Positions 34,106 through 42,068 of a stretch of DNA of 64,000 bases are shown here, piece by piece (the stretch's first letter is position 1; the number at the start of each line of letters is the position of its first letter). The stretch is from Palsa-461 sp036844945 (lineage in GTDB: Bacteria > Actinomycetota > Acidimicrobiia > Acidimicrobiales > RAAP-2), in contig DAIUEV010000005.1 in NCBI GenBank assembly GCA_036844945.1, forward strand, positions 31,892 to 95,891, in the 5' to 3' direction. The notes beneath the pieces are model-generated. The model was given only the letters and a program-made list of their open reading frames with translations, searched no databases and was not told where the DNA came from. A program made the translations under genes and the position numbers.

Positions 34106-34401
34106 GGCATCGAGTTCGGTAACCGAATAACTGTTCTCGACGAAACAATCTCAGTTGTGTCGAGTGGTTCAATCACGCCAGAGCGCTCCGCGTGTTCATG
34201 GGTGACGGGCCAGCGCACCGAACGCGCGGCCCCATAATCCTCGACGCGATCGCGTCTTTGCTTCCCCTAACGCCGGATCTCAGTCACCTTGATGGCAGGT
34301 GTTCTGCGTGAATCGAAGCGAATGGCTCCTACTTGGCCTCCCAGGTGTTCGAATGGTCTCCATAGCGCAAGCAATGAGACCTATTCGACCTGGTCAGAGT
34401 G
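34106..34401. other. Gap between TetR gene and tRNA, with arm R1
   Basis: No gene is seen. Positions 34387-34400 are identical to 30844-30857 next to core B and represent the inner arm (R1) of an integrated element. A short palindrome, TTCGGTAACCGAA (34115-34127), follows the TetR stop. Confidence 0.5.
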
Positions 34402-34474
34402 TGGGCCGTAGAGGACTCGAACCTCTGACCCCTTGCGCGTCATGCAAGTGCGCTACCAGCTGCGCTAACGGCCC
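34402..34474 (-). tRNA. tRNA-Val(GAC)
   Basis: A complete 73-base cloverleaf on the minus strand: acceptor GGGCCGT/ACGGCCC, D-stem GCGC/GCGC, anticodon stem CTTGC/GCAAG around loop ATGACGC (anticodon GAC at 34441-34439), T-stem AGAGG/CCTCT with loop TTCGAGT, and discriminator A. CCA is not encoded. It reads GTC and GTT codons. Its 3' half is the integration target of the tandem modules to its left. Confidence 0.93.
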
Positions 34475-34668
34475 GAAGGGTTCACACTACCCCTGCGTGC
34501 CAGACCCAAGAAGCGCCTAGTGCACCCCTCGAGCGACTTCTGGTCGGACCCGATCTGGCAGGCCTCCTCCGCGTCGACTGAGGAGTGGATCCCACGTCGA
34601 TGCCCGATCAGGGCCACGACGAAGGCGAGGGCCATGATCGCCGACACGGCGTAGGGGACCCTCGCCAT
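34465..34668 (-). CDS. Possible small membrane protein
   Basis: A 67-residue frame starting MARVPYAVSAIMALAFVVAL, with one hydrophobic helix and strongly G/C third positions over the first 25 codons, which fade later. Its last codons overlap the 5' end of tRNA-Val, so the natural end may be disturbed. There is no clear ribosome site or -10 box. It could be a remnant. The surrounding stretch 34475-34867 has no other candidate. Confidence 0.35.
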   Translation of the reverse strand: MARVPYAVSAIMALAFVVALIGHRRGIHSSVDAEEACQIGSDQKSLEGCTRRFLGLARRGSVNPSGR

Positions 34669-34867
34669 CTCGTAGGCGACGGCGTCGTGAGCGATTCGTC
34701 TGGTCGATGAAGGTCACGCAACCACGGAGGTCAGGGCGGGCCAACACGAGCGGCTTGCGGCTTCTGGGCATGGGCAGTCCTTCCCAGGCTCGGGTGGAAC
34801 CAACATGCCGTGCCTCCGGATCGGCCCGATCACCCCCAAGGCGCTCGGAGCCGATCGCGACGCGCGT

Positions 34868-35878
34868 TTACTCCGACTCGTCCACCTGAAGGACCGCCGC
34901 CCCCACCAGCCGGTCGCCAGCGAGGTCGCGCAGTGCGGCGTCGGCCTCCGCGAACGGGTACGGGGTGGTCGTGGCGGTCACCCCCAACCGCGGGGCGAGT
35001 CGCAGGAGCTCCTCGCCGTCGGCCCGCGTGTTGGCGGTCACGCTCCGGAGGGTGCGCTCTTCGAACAAATGGGTCGCATAGCGCAGCGGCGGGATGTCGC
35101 TCAGGTGGATGCCGGCGATCGCCAGGGTCCCACCGCGGTCGAGGGCGGCCAGCGCCGCGGGGACCAGCTCACCGGCCGGGGCGAACAACACCGCCGCATC
35201 GAGCGGATCCGGCGGCGGTTCCGTGGCACCCCCGACCCAACTCGCCCCGAGACGGGTCGCGAGCGTCCTCGCCGCCGCGGAGCGCGTGGCCACGTAGACC
35301 TCTGCCCCCTCGGCCAGCGCGATCTGGGCGGTGAGGTGTGCGGAGCCGCCGAAGCCGTAGATGCCGAGCCGCCCACCGGGCGGAAGGCGGGTGGCCCGCA
35401 GCGCGCGGTAGCCGATGATGCCGGCGCACAACAACGGCGCCGCCTGGTGGTCGGAGAGCTCCTCGGGCAACCGGTAGAGGTAGCGCTCGTCGGCCACGGT
35501 CGCCTCGGCGTACCCGCCGTCGCGGTCCCACCCGGTGAACACGGCCGCGGGACAGAGGTTCTCGGCACCCCGTCGGCAGAACCGACAGGCACCGCAGGTC
35601 CCGGCCAACCACGCGACCCCCACCCGGTCGCCCGGGGCGAAGCGGGTCGCACCGGGTCCAAGGCGCTCGACGACGCCGACGACCTCGTGACCGGGGACGA
35701 CCCTTTCACGGTGCACGTCGAGATCGCCCTCGGCAACGTGGAGGTCGGTGCGACAGACGCCGCACGCGTGCACCCGGATCCGAACTTGACCTGGGCCGGG
35801 CTCGGGCACGGGGAGGTCAACGAGCTCGAGGGGATGCTCGTCGATGGGCGCCGGACGGGCGACCTGCCAGGCGCGCAT
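34868..35878 (-). CDS. Zinc-dependent alcohol dehydrogenase (MDR family)
   Basis: A 336-residue medium-chain dehydrogenase. ACGVCRTDLH holds the catalytic-zinc Cys, PGHEVVGVVE the His-Glu ligands, and CGACRFCRRGAENLC the four structural-zinc Cys. IYGFGGSAHLTAQIAL is the nucleotide-binding turn. It most resembles the single-chain alcohol dehydrogenases of the AdhA/Qor-like actinobacterial group. The ATG at 35878 gives the usual MRAWQV start. The gap to the exonuclease gene upstream on the strand is only 23 bases, so co-transcription is likely. Confidence 0.9.
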   Translation of the reverse strand: MRAWQVARPAPIDEHPLELVDLPVPEPGPGQVRIRVHACGVCRTDLHVAEGDLDVHRERVVPGHEVVGVVERLGPGATRFAPGDRVGVAWLAGTCGACRFCRRGAENLCPAAVFTGWDRDGGYAEATVADERYLYRLPEELSDHQAAPLLCAGIIGYRALRATRLPPGGRLGIYGFGGSAHLTAQIALAEGAEVYVATRSAAARTLATRLGASWVGGATEPPPDPLDAAVLFAPAGELVPAALAALDRGGTLAIAGIHLSDIPPLRYATHLFEERTLRSVTANTRADGEELLRLAPRLGVTATTTPYPFAEADAALRDLAGDRLVGAAVLQVDESE

Positions 35879-35901
35879 GGACCCATGGTCCCACCACTCG
35901 C

Positions 35902-36711
35902 CTACGCCGCGCCCTCCTCGGCGGCCGGCGGCGCGGCGACCGGCCAGCTCCCCTCGCTCGGATCGAGCGGCTCGAGGCCCCGGGCCCGGCGCCATTCGTC
36001 ATAGGACGCAGCCCACGCCCGGTGGAACCCCTCCTGCGCCAGGTGCAGCGCGGGCAACGTGGAGTCGGCGAGCTCCGGGTAGCGCCGCGCCATCTGGAGC
36101 AGCACCCCGCCCGCGGCCTCGGCGTCGCAGTCCGCCGAGTGGGCGCGGTCGATCGTCACCCCGTAGCACTCGCAGAGGTCGACCAACGTCCGTCGGCCTT
36201 CGCGGCCGGGGTCGAGCTGGCGGTCGAGCACCAACGCGTCGAGGACGGGCCCGGTCCAGCCCCGCTCGACCAGCCCTCTCCCGTCGAACGCTCGGCTGAG
36301 GAGGTCGACGATCGTGAGGTCGTAGTCGAGCTTGACCCCGACGACAGGGATCCCCCGGCGGCTCGCCGCGACCAGGATCCCCACCAGAAGCTCCGCCGCC
36401 GCCGCGAGGACGATCCCCTCGCGCCGGACCCGGACGGTGCTGATGCCGTGCACCTCGGTCGCCTCGATCGGCACCGACCGGCCCGGGTCGACGATGCGGA
36501 CGATCCGCTCCACGGGGAGTCCGTCGCGGAACCGCACGAAGGCCATCGACACCGGCAGGTCGGAAAAGCGGTCGACCCCGGTCGTCTCGAGGTCGAAGCA
36601 CAGGAGTTCCTGCTCGCTCCAACGAGCGGGCGGAGGGCCGATCGCCCAGTGGCGACCCGAATCGAAGTGGGAGAGCTGCGCGGGATCGGACCCCCACGAG
36701 CGTGCGCTCAC
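35902..36711 (-). CDS. DEDDh-type 3'-5' exonuclease
   Basis: A 269-residue protein with a DnaQ-like exonuclease core. CFDLETTGVD contributes Asp40 and Glu42, GVKLDYDL the second Asp, and HSADCDAEAAG the His and last Asp of the DEDDh set. No polymerase partner is nearby, so it is a stand-alone epsilon-like exonuclease trimming DNA or RNA 3' ends. Start is GTG 36711; no clear ribosome site is evident. It is followed by the alcohol dehydrogenase and preceded by the Erm-like gene 24 bases upstream. Confidence 0.87.
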   Translation of the reverse strand: MSARSWGSDPAQLSHFDSGRHWAIGPPPARWSEQELLCFDLETTGVDRFSDLPVSMAFVRFRDGLPVERIVRIVDPGRSVPIEATEVHGISTVRVRREGIVLAAAAELLVGILVAASRRGIPVVGVKLDYDLTIVDLLSRAFDGRGLVERGWTGPVLDALVLDRQLDPGREGRRTLVDLCECYGVTIDRAHSADCDAEAAGGVLLQMARRYPELADSTLPALHLAQEGFHRAWAASYDEWRRARGLEPLDPSEGSWPVAAPPAAEEGAA

Positions 36712-36735
36712 GGGAGCCGAGCTTGACAGCGGCCC

Positions 36736-37335
36736 TCAGCGCGACGGTGGACCCCGCCGCCCCGCTGGACGCTCGACGCGGGCGCCCCTCTCTGGGGCGG
36801 TGCGGCGACGCAGTCGGAGGACGACGGCGTCCCGGGCGAGGCCGGGCCGGAACGAGCCGGCCGGGACGCGCAGCCCGAGAGAGGCCTCGAACCGATCGCT
36901 CCAGCTGAGCGTGCCGCGCACCGCACCCTCACACCATCGCCGAGCGGTGTGACGGGGAAGCACCAGATCGGCCGCCACAAGCCGGCTCCCGGGGGCGACC
37001 AGCCGCCGGAGAATCGCCGTCGAGACGGCGAAAGGAGGATTGGCGACGACCCGGAAGGGCCGCCGGGGCAGACGCAGGTCCGCCGCATCGGCGTGGACGA
37101 CCCGGACAGAGTCCCGGTCGAAGCGCCGCCGGAGCAGCTGCACCCGGCCGGGATGGAGCTCGAAGGCGATCACCCTTGCACCCGCCCGGACCAGCGCCTC
37201 GGAGAGCACGCCCTCGCCGGCGCCGATGTCGAGCACGAGCTCGCCGTCGGTGACGTCGGCCGCCGCCACGATGCGGGCGGCCCACGCCCTATCGAGCCGG
37301 TGCCACCCCCAGAACCGCGCCTCGGAGGCGCGCAC
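36736..37335 (-). CDS. Erm/KsgA-family rRNA adenine N6-methyltransferase
   Basis: A 199-residue methylase. LVLDIGAGEGVLSEAL (residues 33-48) is the SAM motif, and VVANPPFAVSTAILRRL has the N-P-P-F catalytic tetrad of adenine-N6 methylases. The sequence after it (RLVAADLVLPRHTARRW) is closer to actinobacterial Erm proteins than to the housekeeping KsgA, which is longer. Erm enzymes methylate A2058 of 23S rRNA and give macrolide-lincosamide resistance; whether this one does is not shown by sequence. It is short, lacking most of the C-terminal lobe. Start is GTG 37335. Confidence 0.78.
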   Translation of the reverse strand: MRASEARFWGWHRLDRAWAARIVAAADVTDGELVLDIGAGEGVLSEALVRAGARVIAFELHPGRVQLLRRRFDRDSVRVVHADAADLRLPRRPFRVVANPPFAVSTAILRRLVAPGSRLVAADLVLPRHTARRWCEGAVRGTLSWSDRFEASLGLRVPAGSFRPGLARDAVVLRLRRRTAPERGARVERPAGRRGPPSR

Positions 37336-37422
37336 GGAGCATCGCCATCATGGTCACCGACCGATCGTAGCGCTGCGATCCGACGGGGCACCCCTGCGCC
37401 GTCCTCCGGCGACACGGGTCGA

Positions 37423-38106
37423 CTACTGGGGTGGCTGCGCCTTCTTGGCCTGGGACTCGGCGACCCGGGCGCCCCGCCGGGCCGCGGGGTCCGAGGAAGC
37501 CCAACGCACCGCGCTGATGAGCACCCGTGAGGACATGAGCGCCACGTCGTCGATCGATCGGCCGAAATCCGAGACGAGTTCGCGAGTCGTGAACGAGCTC
37601 ACGTGGATGGCGAAGAGGTCGACCAGCCAAGACGGGGGCCGGGACCGGTTGCCGTTGAGCCGCCAGGCCCCCCGGGCGACGGTGTTGACGAAACGGGTCC
37701 GGCCGGCGAGGCGGGCGGCGGCCACGTCCCCGAGCTCACCGGTCAGGGTGTCGCCGAGGGCCGCCATCTCCCAGTAGGCGCGGCCGAGCAAGGCGTTCAC
37801 CCGATGGACGCCCCGCAGCAACTCGGGCAACCACGACTCGAGGGTGGCGCCGGGCTCGGGCACCGGGAGGGTGTCGGGGTAGTGCTGCAGCTGAGCCCGG
37901 AGCGCGGTCGCGATCATGTGGTCCCGAGTGCCGTAGTGCCGGAACACGGTGCGAATGCTCACGCTCGCCTCGGCCGCCACCTCCTCGACGGTTGCCCCGA
38001 GTCCCTTGTCGGCCAGCACCCGCGCGGCGGCCCGCTCGATGCGGTCACGGGCGAGCTGGCGCTGCTCGTGCACGAGCGAGAGGACGGCCGGCTCGGCCTG
38101 GGTCAT
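37423..38106 (-). CDS. TetR-family transcriptional regulator
   Basis: A 227-residue regulator with the TetR helix-turn-helix near residues 35-62 (GATVEEVAAEASVSIRTVFRHYGTRDHMI has the recognition helix) and an Ala-rich ligand domain. It faces the thiolase operon across 136 bases. A palindrome at 38150-38167 overlapping that operon's -10 is its probable operator. The ATG at 38106 has TAGCGT seven bases upstream and is likely leaderless. The inducer may be an acyl-CoA or its substrate; this is inference from position. Confidence 0.87.
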   Translation of the reverse strand: MTQAEPAVLSLVHEQRQLARDRIERAAARVLADKGLGATVEEVAAEASVSIRTVFRHYGTRDHMIATALRAQLQHYPDTLPVPEPGATLESWLPELLRGVHRVNALLGRAYWEMAALGDTLTGELGDVAAARLAGRTRFVNTVARGAWRLNGNRSRPPSWLVDLFAIHVSSFTTRELVSDFGRSIDDVALMSSRVLISAVRWASSDPAARRGARVAESQAKKAQPPQ

Positions 38107-38113
38107 CGCGCCA

Positions 38114-38119
38114 ACGCTA
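38114..38119 (-). promoter_or_regulatory. TAGCGT -10 box of the TetR gene
   Basis: On the minus strand TAGCGT ends seven bases before the ATG at 38106, the same leaderless arrangement as elsewhere in the window. Confidence 0.5.
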
Positions 38120-38133
38120 CCCGTGCCGCGACC

Positions 38134-38167
38134 TTGTAGACAGCCAGGGTGTCACGGTACAGTGACA
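38134..38167 (+). promoter_or_regulatory. Promoter with palindromic operator for the thiolase operon
   Basis: TTGTAG (38134-38139) and TACAGT (38158-38163), 18 bases apart, look like -35 and -10 boxes. TGTCACgGTACaGTGACA (38150-38167) is a perfect inverted repeat covering the -10. Bound repressor, most likely the divergent TetR protein, would block transcription of the operon starting at 38243. The transcript would have a leader of about 70 bases. Confidence 0.6.
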
Positions 38168-38242
38168 GGCCCGCGGCGACGAGGAGGCGGAGACGTTGGG
38201 GGGCACCGGCCAAGTGATCGCAACGATGCAACGGGGAGGGAC

Positions 38243-39415
38243 GTGACGAGCGCCCGCGGCGCCGCGGCCATCGTCGGCGTGGCCGACGACGCCTCCCCCA
38301 CCGGCCAGTTGGAGCTGAGTGGGCGCGCGCTCGAGGCGGCGATGATCGACCAGGCGCTCCAGGACGCCGGCCTCACGATCGCGGATGTCGACGGGGTGTG
38401 CCACACCGGCTCGTCGATGGGGCTCGCCGAGTACCTGGGCGTCCACCCGCGTTTCACCGACTCGACCGCCACGGGCGGGTCGAGCTTCGAGGTGCACGTC
38501 GAGCACGCCGCCGCCGCGATCGCGGCCGGGATGGCCGACGTGGTCCTGAGCGTGTACGCGTCGACCCCCCGCGGCGACCGGGCCCGCGGCGGGACCGGCG
38601 GCCCGGGCCGGCGGCCGCCGATGATGGGCGGCCCGAACCCACAGGCCGAGTGGGAGGTGCCGGCGGGGATCCGGATGCCCATGGGCGCGTACGCGCTCGC
38701 CGCGACCCGGCATATGGCCCTCTACGGCACGACGCCCGAGCAGCTCGCCCAGATCGCGGTGTCGACCCGCGAGTGGGCCACGATGAACCCCAAGGCGCGC
38801 TACCAGGAGCCGATTACCGTCGGGGATGTCCTCGCGTCGCCGATGCAGACGAGCCCGCTGCACCTGCTCGACTGCTGTCTCGTCACCGACGGGGCCGGCG
38901 CCTTCGTCATGACGAGCGCCGAGCGGGCGAGGGACCTGGCGAAGGCCCCGGCCTACGTGCTCGGGGTCGGCACCTGCCACGACCACGCCATGATCTCCCA
39001 GATGCCCGACCTCGCCACCACCGCGGGCACCGTGTCAGGCCCGCTCGCGTTCGGCATGGCCGGCCTCGGGCCGGCCGACGTCGACGTGCTCATGGGCTAC
39101 GACAGCTTCACCATCACCGCGCTCTTGCACCTGGAGGACCTGGGATTCTGCGCCAAGGGCGAAGGCGGCCCGTTCGTCGAGGACGGCAAGCTCGGCCCGG
39201 GGGGCAGCCTCCCCATGAACACCAACGGCGGCGGCCTCAGCTACACCCACCCCGGTATGTACGGGATGTTCCTGCTCGTCGAGGCGGTCCGCCAGCTGCG
39301 CGGCGAGTGCGGCCCCCGCCAGGTCGACGGTGCCGACGTCGCAGTGGCCCACGGCTCGGGCGGGGTGCTCTCGTGCATGTCGACCGTCGTGCTCGGCACC
39401 GGAGCGACGCTGTGA
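38243..39415 (+). CDS. Thiolase-like (Ltp2/SCP-x type) protein lacking the nucleophilic Cys
   Basis: A 390-residue thiolase-fold protein. Where thiolases carry the Cys nucleophile this one reads TGGSSFEVHVEHAA (Ser80-Ser81). That is the pattern of lipid-transfer-protein thiolases, including the retro-aldolase Ltp2 of steroid side-chain breakdown. GYDSFTITALLHLEDLGFC and the C-terminal HGSGGVLSCMSTVVLG are family blocks. It is followed immediately by a DUF35 protein, the known partner type. The GTG at 38243 has a ggggaggg site. It is the first gene of a five-gene operon under a palindromic operator. Confidence 0.85.
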   Translation: MTSARGAAAIVGVADDASPTGQLELSGRALEAAMIDQALQDAGLTIADVDGVCHTGSSMGLAEYLGVHPRFTDSTATGGSSFEVHVEHAAAAIAAGMADVVLSVYASTPRGDRARGGTGGPGRRPPMMGGPNPQAEWEVPAGIRMPMGAYALAATRHMALYGTTPEQLAQIAVSTREWATMNPKARYQEPITVGDVLASPMQTSPLHLLDCCLVTDGAGAFVMTSAERARDLAKAPAYVLGVGTCHDHAMISQMPDLATTAGTVSGPLAFGMAGLGPADVDVLMGYDSFTITALLHLEDLGFCAKGEGGPFVEDGKLGPGGSLPMNTNGGGLSYTHPGMYGMFLLVEAVRQLRGECGPRQVDGADVAVAHGSGGVLSCMSTVVLGTGATL

Positions 39416-39837
39416 GCACCGAGGCGCGGTCCAGCCGGTTCGAGCCGCCGGTGAGCGAGGTGAGCGCGCCGTTCTGGGACGCCACCCGGGAGAAGCGCCT
39501 CGTCGTGCAGTGGTGCCGGCCGTGTGACCGGGCCGTCTTCTACCCGCGCGAGACATGCCCGGGGTGTCTCGGCACCGACCTTGAGTGGCGGGAATGCTCC
39601 GGACGGGGCACCCTCTACACCTTCACCGTCAACCACCTCTCCCCGAACCCGACCGGCGGCGAGGGACCGTTCCCGGTGGCCCTGGTCGAGCTCGAGGAGG
39701 GTTTCCGGATGATGAGCAACATCGTCGACTGCCCCCTCGAGGACCTCGCCGTCGGCATGGCCCTCGCCGTCAGCTGGGAGCCCCTCTCCGACGGCCGCCA
39801 CTACCCGCTGTTCGCCCCGGCAGGAGACCCGACATGA
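39412..39837 (+). CDS. DUF35 OB-fold protein with rubredoxin-like zinc ribbon
   Basis: A 141-residue protein. The zinc ribbon is WCRPCDRAVFYPRETCPGCL (two C-x2-C knuckles), followed by the OB-fold strands GRGTLYTFTVNH and FPVALVELEEG. Such proteins bind thiolase-like partners and acyl-CoA, as in ChsH2-Ltp2. It overlaps both neighbours by four bases (GTGA and ATGA), so production is coupled to the thiolase-like protein. Confidence 0.88.
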   Translation: MSTEARSSRFEPPVSEVSAPFWDATREKRLVVQWCRPCDRAVFYPRETCPGCLGTDLEWRECSGRGTLYTFTVNHLSPNPTGGEGPFPVALVELEEGFRMMSNIVDCPLEDLAVGMALAVSWEPLSDGRHYPLFAPAGDPT

Positions 39838-41096
39838 CCAGCACCATGGAGCTCGACCTCGGCTCGAAGGCCGCGGCCTTCCGCGACGAACTGCGGGGGT
39901 GGCTCGAGGCCAACCGCCCGGCCGGCGGTTCGGCCCAGGCCATCGAGGCCGAGTCGGCCGCCGAGTCCCCCCGCCGCCGCGGCGCCGGGGCCGGGGCCGA
40001 GTGGCGGCAGTGGGCCGACAAGCTGCACGAGGCGGGGTACATGTGCGTGTCGTGGCCCGAGGAGTTCGGGGGCCGCGGGCTCTCCGGCATCGAGGTGGCC
40101 GTGATGAACGAGGAGTTCGCCCGGGTGGGCGCGCCCCGGATCACCCGCGGCATGGGCGAGTGGCTGGTCGGCCCCTCGATCATCGTCTGGGGCACCGACG
40201 AGCAGAAGGCCCACTTCCTGCCCCGCATCATCGACGGTACCGACCGCTACTGCCAGGGTTTCTCGGAGCCCGACGCGGGGTCGGACCTGGCCTCGCTCAA
40301 GACCCGCGGGGTGGTCGACGGCGACGAGATCGTCATCACCGGCCAGAAGGTGTGGACCTCGGGGTCCCAGATGGCGAACATGATGTTCTGCCTCTGCCGC
40401 ACCGACCCCGATGCGCCGAAGCACCAGGGGATCTCCTACGTCCTCGTCCCCATGAAGCGAGAGGACGGTTCCTCGAACGGCTTCGACCTGCGGCCCATCA
40501 AGCAGCTGAACGGCGCGGCCGGGTTCACCGAGACCTTCATCACCGAGGCCCGGGCCCCGCTGTTCAACGTCATCGCCGGGGTGAACAACGGGTGGCGGGT
40601 GACGATGACCACGCTCGGCAACGAGCGCGGTGGCAACGCCACCACCCAGCACGTGCAGTACACGCGGCAGTTCTGGGACGCGGTGAAGATGGTCAAGGAG
40701 CGGGGCAAGGACGCCGACCCGCTCGTCCGCCAGCAGCTCGCCTGGGCCTTCACCCGCACCGAGATCATGCGGTTCCAGGGTCTGCGGCTGCTCTCGGAGG
40801 TCCTCGCCAAAAAGGAGCCCGGCCCGGCCTCGTCGATCAACAAGATGTTCTGGTCGGAGTACGCCCAGCGCTTCGCCGAGATCCTCATGGACATCCGGGG
40901 GGCCGACGCCCTGGTCATGCCGGAGCAGAAGCCCGAGCAGTACCGGCCCGACCGCTGGCAGTCGGACTTCCTCTCGACCCGCTCGGTGACGATCTGGGGC
41001 GGCACCGCCCAGGTTCAGCGGAATATCGTCGGCGAGAGAGTGCTCGGGCTCCCGAAGGACCCGTCGAACGAGGACGAACGCGCTTCGAGCCGCTGA
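39834..41096 (+). CDS. Acyl-CoA dehydrogenase
   Basis: A 420-residue FAD enzyme. GFSEPDAGSDLASLKTRG and EIVITGQKVWTSG are the flavin and substrate-binding blocks, and SVTIWGGTAQVQRNIVGERV is the C-terminal signature. The N-terminal helical domain has an Ala/Arg-rich insert (EAESAAESPRRRGAGAGAEW). Heteromeric ChsE-type enzymes are common in steroid loci, but only one subunit is present here. The ATG overlaps the DUF35 stop by four bases. It probably introduces the double bond that is hydrated before the aldolase step. Confidence 0.9.
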   Translation: MTSTMELDLGSKAAAFRDELRGWLEANRPAGGSAQAIEAESAAESPRRRGAGAGAEWRQWADKLHEAGYMCVSWPEEFGGRGLSGIEVAVMNEEFARVGAPRITRGMGEWLVGPSIIVWGTDEQKAHFLPRIIDGTDRYCQGFSEPDAGSDLASLKTRGVVDGDEIVITGQKVWTSGSQMANMMFCLCRTDPDAPKHQGISYVLVPMKREDGSSNGFDLRPIKQLNGAAGFTETFITEARAPLFNVIAGVNNGWRVTMTTLGNERGGNATTQHVQYTRQFWDAVKMVKERGKDADPLVRQQLAWAFTRTEIMRFQGLRLLSEVLAKKEPGPASSINKMFWSEYAQRFAEILMDIRGADALVMPEQKPEQYRPDRWQSDFLSTRSVTIWGGTAQVQRNIVGERVLGLPKDPSNEDERASSR

Positions 41097-41138
41097 GCGG
41101 CCGCACGGAGGAATCCAAACCCAGGACAAGGAGGGGCC

Positions 41139-42068
41139 ATGGCCGGCATCTGCGAGGGACGGGTGGTCGTCATCACCGGGGCGGGACGGGGCATCGGGCG
41201 ATCCCATGCGCTCGAGTTCGCCGCCCAGGGGGCCAAGGTCGTGGTGAACGACCTCGGGGCCTCCGTCGACGGTAGCGGGGCCGACACCGGCCCGGCGGCC
41301 GAGGTCGTCGCGGCGATCAAAGACATGGGCGGCGAGGCCATCGCCAACGGCGACGACGTGAGCGACTTCGACGGCGCCAAGGGCCTGATCGACTCGGCCA
41401 TCTCCACCTTCGGGGGCCTCGACGTGCTCGTCAACAACGCCGGCATCCTGCGCGACCGCATGCTCATCAACATGACCCCCGAGGAGTGGGACGCGGTCAT
41501 CCGGGTGCACCTTCGGGGCACCTACGCCCCCGCCCACCACGCCGCCGTCTACTGGCGGGAGCGGGCCAAGGCGGGCGAGACCAACGACGCCCGGATCATC
41601 AACACGAGCTCGTCGTCGGGGATCTACGGCAACCCCGGGCAGGCCAACTACGGCGCCGCGAAGGCCGGGATCGCCGCCTTCACGATCATCGCGGCGATGG
41701 AGCTCGGCCGTTACGGCGTGACCGTGAACGCCATCGCGCCGGGGGCGCTCACCCGGATGACCGAGGGCCTCCGCCCCGACCGCGAGCAACCGAAGCCCGA
41801 CGAGTTCGACGCCCGCTCGCCCGACAACGTCGCCCCGCTCGTGGTGTGGCTGGGGTCGCCCGAGTCGGCCGGGGTGACCGGTCGGGTCTTCAACGTGGCC
41901 GGCGGCCGGATCAGCGTGGCCGAGGGCTGGCACGCCGGCCCCGGGGTGGACAAGGGCGACCGGTGGGACCCGGCTGAGCTCGGGGCGGTGATCCCCGACC
42001 TCGTGGCCAAGGCGGCCCCGAACGCGGCGATGAGCGGCCAGCGCGGTGGGGGTCGCGGCCCCTCGTGA
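41139..42068 (+). CDS. SDR-family 3-hydroxyacyl-CoA dehydrogenase/ketoreductase
   Basis: A 309-residue short-chain dehydrogenase. VVITGAGRGIGRSHALEF binds NAD(P), LVNNAGI and NTSSSSGIYGNPGQANYGAAKAG carry the Ser-Tyr-Lys catalytic set. The GRGIGRSHALEFA opening and N-D-L-G after beta-2 match the dehydrogenase domain of peroxisomal multifunctional enzyme 2. Oxidation of a 3-hydroxyacyl-CoA fits the operon. It has an aaggagggg ribosome site and a Gly/Arg-rich tail that overlaps the next start by four bases. Confidence 0.88.
   Translation: MAGICEGRVVVITGAGRGIGRSHALEFAAQGAKVVVNDLGASVDGSGADTGPAAEVVAAIKDMGGEAIANGDDVSDFDGAKGLIDSAISTFGGLDVLVNNAGILRDRMLINMTPEEWDAVIRVHLRGTYAPAHHAAVYWRERAKAGETNDARIINTSSSSGIYGNPGQANYGAAKAGIAAFTIIAAMELGRYGVTVNAIAPGALTRMTEGLRPDREQPKPDEFDARSPDNVAPLVVWLGSPESAGVTGRVFNVAGGRISVAEGWHAGPGVDKGDRWDPAELGAVIPDLVAKAAPNAAMSGQRGGGRGPS

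Noticed and set aside
34115..34127. TTCGGTAACCGAA palindrome as a second TetR operator
   Set aside because: It lies after the TetR stop with no promoter nearby; a chance or weak terminator element is as likely.
39801..41933. A 710-codon antisense frame over acyl-CoA dehydrogenase and SDR
   Set aside because: A mirror frame of the same kind; the plus-strand genes overlap as an operon and carry family signatures.
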